Positions 27,725 to 37,008 of a stretch of 64,000 nucleotides of DNA are shown piece by piece. How positions within the stretch are numbered: position 1 is the first letter of the stretch; every line of letters starts with the position of its first letter. Position numbers and translations under genes: made by a program. The DNA lies in the NCBI RefSeq assembly GCF_009828585.1, contig NZ_WSRZ01000002.1, forward strand, positions 186,001 through 250,000, read 5' to 3'. The notes beneath the pieces were generated by a model that ran no database searches, was not told the origin of the DNA, and was given only the letters and a program-made list of their open reading frames with translations. Source of the stretch: Shewanella litoralis. Lineage in GTDB: Bacteria; Pseudomonadota; Gammaproteobacteria; Enterobacterales; Shewanellaceae.

Positions 27725-28177
27725 ATGGCACATACAGATAGCGGTGTAAGAGCGGTCGCAGTACTTGAGGCCAGTAAAGGTTTATTAGCATTGCTCGTCG
27801 CCATTGGCTTACATGCCTATGCGGGGCAAAATCTATCGTTACTCGCCATTGATCTGGTGACCCATTTACATTTAAATCCTGCCAGTCATTACCCCAGTAT
27901 TTTTATTGCCGCTATCGGTTCTATCTCACAAACGAGCTTAACATTAATGGCGTTAGGGGCTGCAGCTTATACTTTAGTGCGGTTTATCGAAGCCTACGGT
28001 TTGTGGCATAACTTGCGCTGGACCCAATGGTTTGCATTAGTCAGTGGGGCCATTTACCTTCCTTTTGAGCTGTACGAAATGGTTCATCACTTTAGTTTAC
28101 TCAGTGTCATTGTATTGCTCATTAATCTTGCGATAGTGCTGTATATGTTTCGGGTATTGTTTCCTAGAGTGTCATAG
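27725..28177 (+). CDS. DUF2127 membrane protein
   Basis: 150 residues with four membrane segments. The N-terminus GVRAVAVLEASKGLLALLVAIGLHAY and the later RFIEAYGLWHNLRWTQWFALVSGAIYLPFELYEM match the DUF2127 family. No function is known for the family. It stands alone, 131 bases after the desaturase, on the same strand. Confidence 0.82.
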   Translation: MAHTDSGVRAVAVLEASKGLLALLVAIGLHAYAGQNLSLLAIDLVTHLHLNPASHYPSIFIAAIGSISQTSLTLMALGAAAYTLVRFIEAYGLWHNLRWTQWFALVSGAIYLPFELYEMVHHFSLLSVIVLLINLAIVLYMFRVLFPRVS

Positions 28178-28402
28178 CGATGATTTTACGTATTGGTCTG
28201 AAATGTTGTGCTGAGGTTAAACAGATTAAAAATTGTAAATCTAATAGTTTTTATGATTTAAAATGATCTAATATCAATTGCATAGAGTATAAATAAACTC
28301 AGATTTCAACAATATTGCGTCAAAGCAGAGCAAGATCAATATTACCAAAGTAATAGACGTTGTATTGTTATAGTGATTCATTCATCAACATAAGGAGTTA
28401 AC

Positions 28403-28873
28403 ATGACAGACATCGATATTGGTATCAACAAAGATGACCGCCTTAAAATTGCTGAGGGTTTAAAGAGCTTATTAGCTGATTCATATACACTTTACTTGCA
28501 GACTCATAACTTCCATTGGAATGTCACCGGAATTCATTTCCGTGAGTTACATTTAATGTTTGAAGAGCATTACACAGAGCTTGCTGTCGCCGTCGATGAT
28601 ATCGCAGAACGCATTCGTACCCTTGATGTTGCCGCACCTGGGACTTATAAAGAATTTGCTCGTTTAAGTTCAATTAAAGAGGTTGAAGGTGTACCGTCTT
28701 CAGCAGATATGGTTGATTTACTGACTAAAGGCCATGAGCAAGTGGTTAAAACATCACGCGCAGTGCTTAAGTTAGCCCAGGCAGCTGATGATGAGTCAAC
28801 GTCAGCGTTAGTGTCTGACCGTATGCGTATACATGAAAAAACCGCATGGATGTTACGCGCGACCCGTAAGTAA
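28403..28873 (+). CDS. dps: Dps DNA-protecting ferritin-like protein
   Basis: 156 residues. The ferroxidase-type signature [40 protein letters not shown] at about 35-75 carries the His, Asp and Glu ligands of the Dps iron site. Dps forms a 12-subunit shell that stores iron with hydrogen peroxide and protects DNA in stationary phase and oxidative stress. It has a good ribosome site (AAGGAG at about 28391) and ends before a strong terminator. The N-terminal tail is short and acidic ([12 protein letters not shown]), so it may not coat DNA as strongly as the lysine-rich E. coli protein. Confidence 0.95.
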   Translation: MTDIDIGINKDDRLKIAEGLKSLLADSYTLYLQTHNFHWNVTGIHFRELHLMFEEHYTELAVAVDDIAERIRTLDVAAPGTYKEFARLSSIKEVEGVPSSADMVDLLTKGHEQVVKTSRAVLKLAQAADDESTSALVSDRMRIHEKTAWMLRATRK

Positions 28874-28914
28874 CTTAACCTCAATTCAGATTAATAATAT
28901 TAAAATGATTTTGG

Positions 28915-28946
28915 AACCGTTGGCTTACCGCCAACGGTTTTTATTT
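28915..28946 (+). terminator. Rho-independent terminator of dps
   Basis: AACCGTTGGC and GCCAACGGTT pair perfectly around TTACC, followed by TTTATTT. It also shows that the next frame should start after it. Confidence 0.9.
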
Positions 28947-28976
28947 GCTGCTAGAAAAAGCCAATCAAACCCGTTA

Positions 28977-29783
28977 ATGTATGTTTTTTATTTTTATGAT
29001 GATGCAGCCGTGACCGACAACACACACCTTACTGAACTCGCTAAACACTTATTTGCGCAACGAAATCACGTCAATCCTAACGCCGATTTTGACGCTTTTA
29101 CTGCACAAAATATTGATCAGGCCATCATAGTGCAACAAAAAATGGCTGCATTAAATGGTCATATTGCCGGTTGGAAATGCCTTGTTCCGCAAGCAAACGA
29201 TCAACTTATTGTGGCGCCGATTTTACACGCGGCTGAACATGGCCAGCAGTGTGGCATTATCCCAACAATAAAAGATGAGACGGCTTTAGCACTTATTGAG
29301 CCAGAAATAGCCTTTATATTAGGCAAAGATATTGAGCCTTATCAACACTACACTGATGATGAGATTGACAGTGCTATTAGCGCGACACATATGGCATTAG
29401 AATTAATTCAAAATCGTTTTAGCCGCGACAGTCAACCAAGCTATTTGCAAAAATTGGCTGACGGTTTAAGTAACCAGGGTGTGTATATTGGCCCACAAAT
29501 ACCTAAGTCGGTCGCTTATCAAGCAAGCCATGTTGATGTTGTGGTAACTGCAAATAATCAACAGCAGTCTTTTAACGGTAAGCATCCGTGTGAACTGCCG
29601 CAATTACCTGTGTATTGGATGATTAACTACTTAGCACAAAAGGGCATAAAACTCAGTGCAGGGCAGGCGATTATTACCGGTTCCTATTGCGGAGTGGTCA
29701 AAGTGCCGATGGCGACAGAAGTTAGTATCGAATATAAAGACATTGGTCAATTTAGCGTCAGCTTTGTTGATGCATTAGCGTAA
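28977..29783 (+). CDS. 2-keto-4-pentenoate hydratase-type protein (FAH superfamily)
   Basis: About 268 residues from ATG 28977; GTG 29010 is an alternative. A frame opening at 28833 would overlap dps and cross its terminator, so I set it aside. Family marks: AIIVQQKMAALNGHIAGWKC near the N-terminus, then APILHAAEHG, ALIEPEIAFILGKDI with the metal-binding Glu-x-Glu and AGQAIITGSYCG near the end. MhpD/DmpE-like enzymes hydrate 2-oxopent-4-enoate in aromatic meta-cleavage. No other pathway gene is nearby, so the real substrate is open. It ends at a bidirectional terminator. Confidence 0.8.
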   Translation: MYVFYFYDDAAVTDNTHLTELAKHLFAQRNHVNPNADFDAFTAQNIDQAIIVQQKMAALNGHIAGWKCLVPQANDQLIVAPILHAAEHGQQCGIIPTIKDETALALIEPEIAFILGKDIEPYQHYTDDEIDSAISATHMALELIQNRFSRDSQPSYLQKLADGLSNQGVYIGPQIPKSVAYQASHVDVVVTANNQQQSFNGKHPCELPQLPVYWMINYLAQKGIKLSAGQAIITGSYCGVVKVPMATEVSIEYKDIGQFSVSFVDALA

Positions 29784-29802
29784 ATCTGCTGCGGATTTAG
29801 AC

Positions 29803-29829
29803 AAAAAAAGCGCCTGAGGCGCTTTTTTT
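29803..29829. terminator. Bidirectional rho-independent terminator
   Basis: AAAAAAAGCGCC-TGA-GGCGCTTTTTTT, a stem that works on both strands, between the convergent hydratase and TetR genes. Confidence 0.9.
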
Positions 29830-30415
29830 ATTGTGTTTCTAGTTGAGTAAAAAACTCTTCAAGCTGTTGGTTAACCGTGTCGGTATCGCCTGTGGCTTTT
29901 AAATACGAACGTAAGCCAATTATGTGTACCTGGATTTTTTTAGCAATTTTATTTTTATCAAACTGTGCGGGCAAATCACCTTGTTGTTGAGCTTGTTCAA
30001 CAATACTGGCAAAACGGTTTTCAACCTGAGTGAGTAGGTTTTTTGCGATATCTAGCGTTTCTTGATGCGATTCATCAAGCTCTGCAAGCGTGCGCATCAC
30101 CATGCATAATTCACTGGGTACCTGTTTACAACAAGGCACGATTAAACCGCGAAGATACTGCTTTAATCCATCCCAGGCGTGGTCATGCTGGGCTAATTGC
30201 TCATTAAGTACATCTGTTGATGTTTGAGCATAATGAATTAACGTTTGCTGAAACAAATCGGCTTTGCTACCGAATGCGGCATAAATACTACCAGGTCGCA
30301 TGTCCATGGTAGTTTGAATTTCACGCGTAGAGGTGGCCAAAAAACCTTTTTGCCAAAATAGATTTTTTGCTTTTTCTAGTACGTCTTCGCGATCAAATTT
30401 TGAAATATTAGCCAT
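29828..30415 (-). CDS. TetR/AcrR family transcriptional regulator
   Basis: 195 residues from ATG 30415 (MANISKFDREDVLEKAKNLF), with AGAGGGG on its strand just upstream; the frame to 30454 adds 13 residues. The helix-turn-helix reads TSTREIQTTMDMRPGSIYAAFGSKADLF. The C-terminal ligand domain includes MVMRTLAELDESHQETLDIAKNLL. The ligand and targets are unknown; the nearby hydratase and symporter genes do not indicate a target. Its stop overlaps the bidirectional terminator. Confidence 0.9.
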   Translation of the reverse strand: MANISKFDREDVLEKAKNLFWQKGFLATSTREIQTTMDMRPGSIYAAFGSKADLFQQTLIHYAQTSTDVLNEQLAQHDHAWDGLKQYLRGLIVPCCKQVPSELCMVMRTLAELDESHQETLDIAKNLLTQVENRFASIVEQAQQQGDLPAQFDKNKIAKKIQVHIIGLRSYLKATGDTDTVNQQLEEFFTQLETQ

Positions 30416-30601
30416 GTGCCCCTCTTTAGTTACCGTCATTTTACGATATACCAAGGAGGTAAGGCCAGTTTATTGCATTAATTTTTAATCACGAATGGTT
30501 ATAGCCCATGTCTATTTGACTCTACATAACGCTAAAAAAACGCAAAGTAGTGCTTTTGCTCTACTGTGCGTTATTAACAAGGGAGAGTTAGCTATATAGG
30601 A

Positions 30602-32008
30602 TTACGACCATACACCGTCTTCAGTTTTACCTTGAATTTTCACATCAGCCAGTTTGAATTCAGGTTTATTGGTGGCCTTAAGCTTAACTTGATAGTCGCG
30701 GGTTAAATTAACAATGGTTGGGGTTAACAGCATCAATGCACTGATATTCACCACCGTCATTAAGCCCAGTGCCATGTCGGCCATGTTCCACACTTCTTTT
30801 AAGCTGGCATTTGCGCCCCAATACACCATGCCTAAATACAACAAGGTGTAACCGGTACGGCCATAAATATTATCCAGCTTAAACAGGTGTAAATTACTCT
30901 CGGCATAAGCGTAATTGGCCACCACCGAGGTAAAAGAGAATAGGGTGATAATAATGGCCACAAACATATCGCCGCTCATGCCCATGTGATGAGTCATGGC
31001 ATTTTGAGTAATACGAATGCCCTCCATTTCACTGCCGATATTACCTTGCGCCAGTAAAATCACAATCGCGGTACAGCTACACAACACCATAGTGTCGATA
31101 AACACCCCAAGCATTTGTACGTAACCCTGCGCAACCGGATGGTTAGGCACAGGCGTTGCCCCTGCCGCTGCATGCGGTACACTACCGGCACCGGCTTCGT
31201 TTGAATATAAACCACGCTGAATACCGTTTTTAATTGCCGCGCCTAATGCGCCAGCGCCGGCTTCGGTTAAACCAAAGGCCGAGTTAAAGATATCCATTAA
31301 TACTGCAGGCACTTGCTGAATATTGATTAAGGTTACCGCCACGGCTGCCAAAATAAAGGCAAGGCCCATAAACGGCACAATTAATTCAGCAAAGCGGGCG
31401 ATACTGCGCAGGCCGCCCATCACAATAATACCGGCAATAAAGGTGATAACAGCACCTGAATACACGCTGGAGATCTCGAAGGTGTGATTAAGGGCATCGG
31501 TGATGGTGTTAGCTTGCATGGCGCTAAAACTAATGCCGTAACCTAAAAATAAACACAGGGCGAACAACACGGCCAGCCAGGATTTATTTAGCCCCGCGCG
31601 AATGTAGTAGGCTGGTCCGCCGCGGTATTCTTTATGATCGTCTCTGACTTTATACAGCTGGCCTAAAATACTTTCGGCAAACCCAGTGGCCATACCGAGC
31701 AGTGCAATCATCCACATCCAAAACACGGCGCCACTGCCGCCAAGGGATATCGCCATGGCGACGCCAGCTAAGTTACCGGTACCCACCCGCGCTGATAACC
31801 CGGTACACAAAGCTTGATAAGAACTGATCCCTGATTTATCGCCCTGGGTACTGCCTTTCATCACTTTAAACATGTAAGCAAAGTGGCGCAGTTGAATAAA
31901 GCGTAACCTCAATGAAAACCATACACCTGCAAATACTAATATGTAGATCAGTACTTGGTATTCGCCCCATAAAACATTATTAGCGAATGACACAATTTCA
32001 TTAATCAT
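30602..32008 (-). CDS. Alanine/glycine:cation symporter (AGCS family)
   Basis: 468 residues from ATG 32008 (MINEIVSFANNVLWGEYQV), with AAGGGA upstream; a longer frame to 32050 is less likely. About ten to eleven membrane segments. The family block GTGNLAGVAMAISLGGSGAVFWMWMIALLGMATGFAESILGQLYKVR is complete and YSNEAGAGSVPHAAA matches the second AGCS block. It takes up alanine or glycine with sodium across the inner membrane. It stands alone. Confidence 0.92.
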   Translation of the reverse strand: MINEIVSFANNVLWGEYQVLIYILVFAGVWFSLRLRFIQLRHFAYMFKVMKGSTQGDKSGISSYQALCTGLSARVGTGNLAGVAMAISLGGSGAVFWMWMIALLGMATGFAESILGQLYKVRDDHKEYRGGPAYYIRAGLNKSWLAVLFALCLFLGYGISFSAMQANTITDALNHTFEISSVYSGAVITFIAGIIVMGGLRSIARFAELIVPFMGLAFILAAVAVTLINIQQVPAVLMDIFNSAFGLTEAGAGALGAAIKNGIQRGLYSNEAGAGSVPHAAAGATPVPNHPVAQGYVQMLGVFIDTMVLCSCTAIVILLAQGNIGSEMEGIRITQNAMTHHMGMSGDMFVAIIITLFSFTSVVANYAYAESNLHLFKLDNIYGRTGYTLLYLGMVYWGANASLKEVWNMADMALGLMTVVNISALMLLTPTIVNLTRDYQVKLKATNKPEFKLADVKIQGKTEDGVWS

Positions 32009-32243
32009 TGAACAAATCCCTTGGTTTATCTCATTTTTTGAGCTTTTCATTAGCCGTATTAAGCAGCCTGACGTTTATATCGTCAGTCCATTATCTTAAA
32101 AGTGAATAAGTATTTTTTAATCGGTAACCGCTTAATAAATAGACTGAAATAGAATTAAGCTAAACAGTTCGATAGAATTATTATGCAATTAAAATACATT
32201 AATAACACTAAAGTCTTTGGATTTGAAGCGGCGTAACAACATA

Positions 32244-32342
32244 TATAGCCAATCAACCTGAAGATGCTCGATTTCAGCAAGAATTTACACGCGTTTAGGC
32301 AAGGCATTGATTGCGGGTAATGGTCGTTCTCTTTCCAAATCG
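32244..32342. mobile_element. MITE fragment (about 99 bp, one end only)
   Basis: This is the reverse complement of the right end of the MITE at 24626-24891: the terminal TATAGCCAA (one change) and the following CAACCTGAAGATGCTCG, the ATTTACACGCGTTTAGGC block and GGGTAATGGTCGTT are recognisable. It stops at CTTTCCAAATC. It is a 5' or 3' truncated copy, in the 496-base gap before the histidine kinase gene. The rest of that gap shows no gene. Confidence 0.75.
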
Positions 32343-32504
32343 ATAAAAAGTCACCTAGCGGTTCATTTCACGGTAGGCTTGTGGGGCGGCGACAATATCG
32401 ATTGGTTTTTTCGGCTGATATTTACGCAATTGATAAGTGTCGTTAGGTTGATTATTGTTTGCTGTGAGATTATAGGGTTGCGTGAATAAGTTAGGATGAT
32501 AAAT

Positions 32505-33905
32505 ATGGCAAATCTGAATCTGCCTTTTAGTGCAAATCAACAACAATTAGCACTGTTACGATTGGTTAACTGGGGCCTAAAAATAGGCCTTATTGTGTTT
32601 GCGGCTGATTTATTTGGCTTAACCACACCGCCAACAACCTTAAGTTATGTATTGATTATAGAAGCGTGTTATGTGGGGTTTAGTTATCGATTTCATCGCC
32701 TGAGTATCGATAATCACGGTTTATTGTTTTTAACCTTACTGCTGGATACCTTATTTTGGGCCACCTGGTTGTATTTCACCGGCGGTGCCACCAATGCGTT
32801 TGTTTCATTATTACTGTTGCCGATAGCCATTTCAGCAATTACCTTACCTCGTTGGGCGCCCTGGTCGTTAACGGCGTTGTCGACTGTGGTTTATAGTTTG
32901 ATGATTATCAATATTCCTGAGCATAGCGTTGATGATACCGCTAACACTGCAGCGGATATGCATGCGGGCCATGATATGAGCCAAATGGCTATGGACATGC
33001 CTGCCAATCCCAATATGAATCACAGCATGAATATGAGCATGGACATGGGTTCACATTATTTAGGCATGTGGTTCAATTTTGTTATTTCAGCGTTAGTGTT
33101 AACCATTACCGTGGGCTTTATTGCTAAACGTATTCGGCAAAAAAATGTTGAGTTACGCTATTTACGTGAAGCGCAATTAAGGCAAGAAAAGATCCTTGCG
33201 TTAGGTACCGCATCAGCGCAAATGGCGCACCAACTCGCCACGCCATTGGCAACGTTACGCTTATTAGTGGATGAAATATCAGACACAGCCCATGATGCCG
33301 AGCAAACTGAATTACTGGCTGATATGCAGCAAGCACTCAACCGCTGTGAAGTGACCTTAAGCGACTTACGCTTAGCGACTGAGTCCATTCGTGAGCAAAA
33401 ATTGTTGCAACAATCGGTTGCTAAGCTGGTGGCCTTGTTGTCAGAGCAGGTCAGTTTATTAATGCCCGAAACACAATTAAGCCTGCATATTTCCCCTGAA
33501 GCAGAAACCACCATTTTGCATACCGACATGAGTTTACTGCCAGCGTTATTGGCAATCATTCAAAATGGCGCTCAAGCTAGTGAAGACAATCAACAAGGTG
33601 CCAAGGTCGACATTAGTATCAGCGTATCGCAATCGTCATCTCGTTCACCATCTACTCAGATAATGCCTCAAGAGATCAGCATTATTATTCGCGACTATGG
33701 CGTGGGTATTGCAACACATTTATTATCCACATTAGGCAGTAATATGGTTAGCAGCCCTAAAGGCTTAGGGATTGCGGTATTATTAAGCCACACCAGTTTT
33801 GAGCGCTTAGGTGGTAAGTTATACCTTAAAGCGCATCCAGAGGGTGGCACTGAAGCCATCGTGACTTTACCATTAGCAGCCAAAGCGGATCACACAGAGG
33901 TTTAA
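32505..33905 (+). CDS. regB: RegB/PrrB-type redox sensor histidine kinase
   Basis: 466 residues from ATG 32505, with AGGA eight bases upstream; ATG 32496 has no room for a ribosome site. Six membrane segments fill residues 15-210. GGATNAF at 93-99 corresponds to the GGxxNPF quinone-sensing motif of RegB. The phosphorylated His is His242 in ALGTASAQMAHQLATPLAT, and NRCEVTLSDLR keeps the Cys of the RegB redox switch region. The ATPase domain has IIRDYGVGI and GLGIAVLLS. Unusual: the loop at 151-189 has 11 Met and 4 His (DMHAGHDMSQMAMDM onward). The response regulator gene follows 30 bases later. Known members control respiration and photosynthesis according to redox state. Confidence 0.85.
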   Translation: MANLNLPFSANQQQLALLRLVNWGLKIGLIVFAADLFGLTTPPTTLSYVLIIEACYVGFSYRFHRLSIDNHGLLFLTLLLDTLFWATWLYFTGGATNAFVSLLLLPIAISAITLPRWAPWSLTALSTVVYSLMIINIPEHSVDDTANTAADMHAGHDMSQMAMDMPANPNMNHSMNMSMDMGSHYLGMWFNFVISALVLTITVGFIAKRIRQKNVELRYLREAQLRQEKILALGTASAQMAHQLATPLATLRLLVDEISDTAHDAEQTELLADMQQALNRCEVTLSDLRLATESIREQKLLQQSVAKLVALLSEQVSLLMPETQLSLHISPEAETTILHTDMSLLPALLAIIQNGAQASEDNQQGAKVDISISVSQSSSRSPSTQIMPQEISIIIRDYGVGIATHLLSTLGSNMVSSPKGLGIAVLLSHTSFERLGGKLYLKAHPEGGTEAIVTLPLAAKADHTEV

Positions 33906-33935
33906 CGGTTATCGTTAAGGTACATTGAGACGTAG

Positions 33936-34487
33936 ATGAATAAATTACTCATAATTGAAGATGATACCGCGTTAGCCGCGATTTTATCTCGGCGTTTAGC
34001 ACGCCATGGTTTTGAATGTAAAACCTGTGATAATGCCAGCGACAGCTTACTAATGGCCAGGCAATTTACGCCAACGCACATTGTACTCGACATGAAGTTG
34101 GCACAAAGTAATGGGTTGTCGTTAATCAAACCATTAAGGCAACAATTACCGCATGTGTATATGGTACTGCTTACCGGCTTTGCCAGCATTGCCACGGCTG
34201 TAGAAGCGATACGTTTAGGCGCAGATAACTACCTTGCCAAACCTGTCGACACTCAAACCCTGCTCAATGCGCTGCATTCATCCAGCACCACTTTTAGTGC
34301 AGAACCCGATGAATTTGAAGCCATTACTGAACAGCCCCTCAACCCCAAACGCTTAGAGTGGGAGCACATTCAACAAGTGCTTGCCAATAATAATGGCAAC
34401 GTATCAGAAACCGCCCGCCAACTTGGTATGCATCGCCGTACTTTGCAGCGCAAGTTATTGAAAAAGCCCACGGCAGATAATCGATAG
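33936..34487 (+). CDS. regA: RegA/PrrA/ActR-type response regulator
   Basis: 183 residues. The receiver domain has IIEDDTALAAIL, the phosphorylated Asp in VLDMKLAQSNGL, the LLTGFASIATAVEAIRLGA loop and KPVDTQTLL. A proline-containing linker leads to a short Fis-type helix-turn-helix: NNNGNVSETARQLGMHRRTLQRKLLKKP, the RegA output domain. This small two-domain layout is particular to the RegA family. It is phosphorylated by the RegB-like kinase encoded before it, with which it forms an operon. Confidence 0.92.
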   Translation: MNKLLIIEDDTALAAILSRRLARHGFECKTCDNASDSLLMARQFTPTHIVLDMKLAQSNGLSLIKPLRQQLPHVYMVLLTGFASIATAVEAIRLGADNYLAKPVDTQTLLNALHSSSTTFSAEPDEFEAITEQPLNPKRLEWEHIQQVLANNNGNVSETARQLGMHRRTLQRKLLKKPTADNR

Positions 34488-34511
34488 TGTTTAATTTTTT
34501 GTTGGGTGGGT

Positions 34512-34561
34512 ATAGATAGGTCTACGTTTTAATCAACATTGGCCGTAAATGACCTATCTAT
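34512..34561. repeat. 11-bp inverted repeat with 28-base spacer
   Basis: ATAGATAGGTC (34512-34522) pairs with GACCTATCTAT (34551-34561) between the convergent regA and mesD genes. There is no T-tract, so it is a weak terminator candidate or a factor-binding or RNA stability hairpin. Confidence 0.7.
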
Positions 34562-34584
34562 CCAACTATGTAAACTGTTTATAA

Positions 34585-35649
34585 TCAACCTTGAAGCTTA
34601 TTCTTCAAGGCCAAAAGCTCGTTTCTGACAATTTCAGCACCGGCAGTTAAGGCTTTAAGTTTGTCTCTGGCTACTTGATGCGATAACGGCGCCATGCCGC
34701 AGTTGGTGCAAGGGTAGAGCTTGTCGGCATCAACAAACTGCAGGGCTTTGCGTAACGTGTCTGCCACTTCCTCTGGTGTTTCTATGGTATTGCTTGCCAC
34801 ATCAATCGCGCCAACCATGACTTTTTTACCGCGGATGAGTTCAAGCAGTTCTATTGGTACATGAGAGTTGTGGCATTCGAGTGAGATGATATCGATATTT
34901 GATTGTTGCAGCTTAGGAAACGCTTGTTCATATTGACGCCACTCTGACCCTAAGGATTTTTTCCAGTCGGTATTAGCTTTAATGCCATAGCCATAACATA
35001 TATGTACCGCTGTTTCGCATTTAAGGCCTTCTATGGCTCTTTCTAAACATGCGATGCCCCAATCATTCACCTCATCAAAAAACACGTTAAATGCTGGCTC
35101 ATCAAATTGGATAATATCCACTCCCGCCGCCTCTAACTCTCTGGCTTCTTGATTGAGTATGATGGCAAATTCCCAGGCGAGTTTTTCGCGACTTTTATAA
35201 TGGTCATCAAATAGCGTATCTATCATGGTCATAGGGCCAGGTAGCGCCCATTTAATCGATTGTGTGGTTTGTTGGCGTAAAAACTTGGCGTCTTCAACAA
35301 AGACTGACTTTTGCCGACTCACAGGCCCCACAACGGTAGGGACGCTGGCATCATAGCGATCACGAATTTTAACCGTTTTACGTTGCTTAAAATCAACGCC
35401 GTTGAGGTGTTCAATAAAGGTGGTGACAAAGTGTTGCCGTGTTTGCTCGCCATCACTAACAATATTTATGCCTGCTTGCTGTTGGTCGTGTAATGACAAA
35501 CGCAGCGCATCTTGTTTGCCAACAACTAACTCGTCACCTTGTAATTTCCAGGGTGACCACAGTGTTTCAGGTTCGGCCAGCCATAAAGGTTTAGGCAAAC
35601 TGCCAGCCGTTGAAGTCGGTAATAGTGTGTTTTTAAGCGATGTTTTCAT
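34585..35649 (-). CDS. mesD: Core-type methionine synthase MesD (short MetE-like)
   Basis: 354 residues, corresponding to only the C-terminal catalytic half of MetE. LPTSTAGSLPKPLWLAE starts the domain, QFDEPAFNVFF and VHICYGYG lie in the barrel, ISLECHNSHVPIELL carries zinc-site residues and YPCTNCGMAPLS gives the final zinc Cys. In established work on folate-independent and short methionine synthases, family MesD needs the partner MesX (DUF1852) and oxygen. Here DUF1852 is encoded immediately upstream on the same strand (42-base gap), which is why I choose MesD. It methylates homocysteine to methionine in the cytoplasm. Confidence 0.85.
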   Translation of the reverse strand: MKTSLKNTLLPTSTAGSLPKPLWLAEPETLWSPWKLQGDELVVGKQDALRLSLHDQQQAGINIVSDGEQTRQHFVTTFIEHLNGVDFKQRKTVKIRDRYDASVPTVVGPVSRQKSVFVEDAKFLRQQTTQSIKWALPGPMTMIDTLFDDHYKSREKLAWEFAIILNQEARELEAAGVDIIQFDEPAFNVFFDEVNDWGIACLERAIEGLKCETAVHICYGYGIKANTDWKKSLGSEWRQYEQAFPKLQQSNIDIISLECHNSHVPIELLELIRGKKVMVGAIDVASNTIETPEEVADTLRKALQFVDADKLYPCTNCGMAPLSHQVARDKLKALTAGAEIVRNELLALKNKLQG

Positions 35650-35691
35650 AGTAGTAATGCCATCAATTGGGGTTAACGGTTAACGTAGCAA

Positions 35692-36666
35692 TTAAGCATA
35701 ATGAGCAGACCATTGTTCAAGCACTGCTTGGTAGGGTTTAATAAAGTGCTCCGCTGCAAATTTGCCTTGCTCACTAGCCAGTTGGCTACGTTCGGCGCGA
35801 TCGTAAACAATCTGAGTGAGTGAATGATCGAGGTTATTTAAGTTCGGTTGATAGCATTTGCCTGCCACGGCATTGGCATTATAAATCTCAGGGCGGTAGA
35901 TTTTTTGAAAGGTGCCCATTGTGCTAATGGTGCTTATCAGCTCAAAGTGGCTGTAGTCATTGAGTAAATCGCCCACAAAATAAAACGCGAGCGGCGCCAC
36001 AGTATTGGGCGGCATAAAGTAGCGCACCTGTAAGCCCATTTTTTGGAAATATTGCTCAGTTAACGACGACTCATTGGGCAGGTATTCAACCCCTAATACC
36101 GGATGCTGATTCTCTGTGCGCTTGTAGGTCTTGTTATCGGAAACACTGAGGCAGATAACCGGTGGCTTAGCAAAGTGCTGTTTGTAAACATCTGAATTCA
36201 CAAAAGACTTAAATAGCTTGCCATGCAGTTCGCCAAAGTCAGTTGGAATACTAAATTGCGCTTGGTCTTTATTATGTTCTGGCAGTAAGACGCTAAAGTC
36301 GTAATCGCGTAAATAAGATGAAAAATTATTACCAACAATACCGTCAATACGTTTGTTGGTTTTGCTATCCACAATGGTGGTTTTCAAGATTTCAATCGAA
36401 GGGAAGGCTTGGCCACTGGCTGCTATATCGATATTGACCGAAATGATTTCAAGTTCGACTGTATAACGATCGCCTCTAGGGTTATCCCAATGCGCTAAGG
36501 CATTAAAACTATTGTCTATCATTTTTAACGCGTTGCGTAAGTTGGCCTGACGATAGCTTCCACGGGCTAAATTGGCAAAGTTGGTGGTGATCCGCGTTGT
36601 GTCTGAGGGATGATAGTTTTCATCAAGACAAATGCTATTAACGGTAAAGGTAAATTGTTTATTCAT
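35692..36666 (-). CDS. mesX: MesX, DUF1852 partner of MesD
   Basis: 324 residues from ATG 36666 (MNKQFTFTVNSICLDENY); ATG 36690 is possible but unlike the family start. The stretch DSTRITTNFANLARG-type sequence (here DTTRITTNFANLARGSYRQANLRNALKMIDNSFNALAHWDNPRGDRY) identifies DUF1852. The family has been renamed MesX after it was found to be required for MesD activity; its chemistry is not settled, though oxygen is needed. It is first in the two-gene operon mesX-mesD. Its upstream region carries no convincing MetJ box that I could confirm by eye. Confidence 0.85.
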   Translation of the reverse strand: MNKQFTFTVNSICLDENYHPSDTTRITTNFANLARGSYRQANLRNALKMIDNSFNALAHWDNPRGDRYTVELEIISVNIDIAASGQAFPSIEILKTTIVDSKTNKRIDGIVGNNFSSYLRDYDFSVLLPEHNKDQAQFSIPTDFGELHGKLFKSFVNSDVYKQHFAKPPVICLSVSDNKTYKRTENQHPVLGVEYLPNESSLTEQYFQKMGLQVRYFMPPNTVAPLAFYFVGDLLNDYSHFELISTISTMGTFQKIYRPEIYNANAVAGKCYQPNLNNLDHSLTQIVYDRAERSQLASEQGKFAAEHFIKPYQAVLEQWSAHYA

Positions 36667-37008
36667 GATGTTGTGGTTCCCATTTGTCAAATTCCAACCC
36701 GAGCCGTTGCTTGACTCGTTAAGACTCTGCTCATCTAGCCTGTAGATTGCAGTGCTTTTTCAAACTGACGGCTTAATTAACAGCTTAATATCAACTCTAA
36801 ATAAGCTTGCTTGCTAAGCGTTGAGTTATTTATACGTGGTTTGGAACATGAACAAAAACGGGTTTATTTCACCTGCAACGTGAGCGCAATTCATCATCAG
36901 TAAACAGTGTGATTAGCATAGGCAGTCGCCTGAAGTTAACATTGGTTGTTAGCGACTTTTTCGTCCTCCCGGCAATGGTTTTGAGCCGGGATCCGGGTGT
37001 TTGTTCTT

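Noticed and set aside
28833-28976. Longer N-terminus for the hydratase gene
   Set aside because: It would overlap the end of dps and cross the strong dps terminator, and the added residues do not match the family.
33158-33559. 133-codon frame antisense to regB
   Set aside because: Shadow of the regB coding sequence; rich in Ser and Cys with no domain.
34512-34561. Inverted repeat after regA as a rho-independent terminator
   Set aside because: The spacer is 28 bases and there is no T-run, so it was listed as a repeat only.
36667-36800. Possible MetJ boxes upstream of mesX (AGACTCTG, CATCTAGC)
   Set aside because: Match to the AGACGTCT consensus is too weak to support a site by eye.
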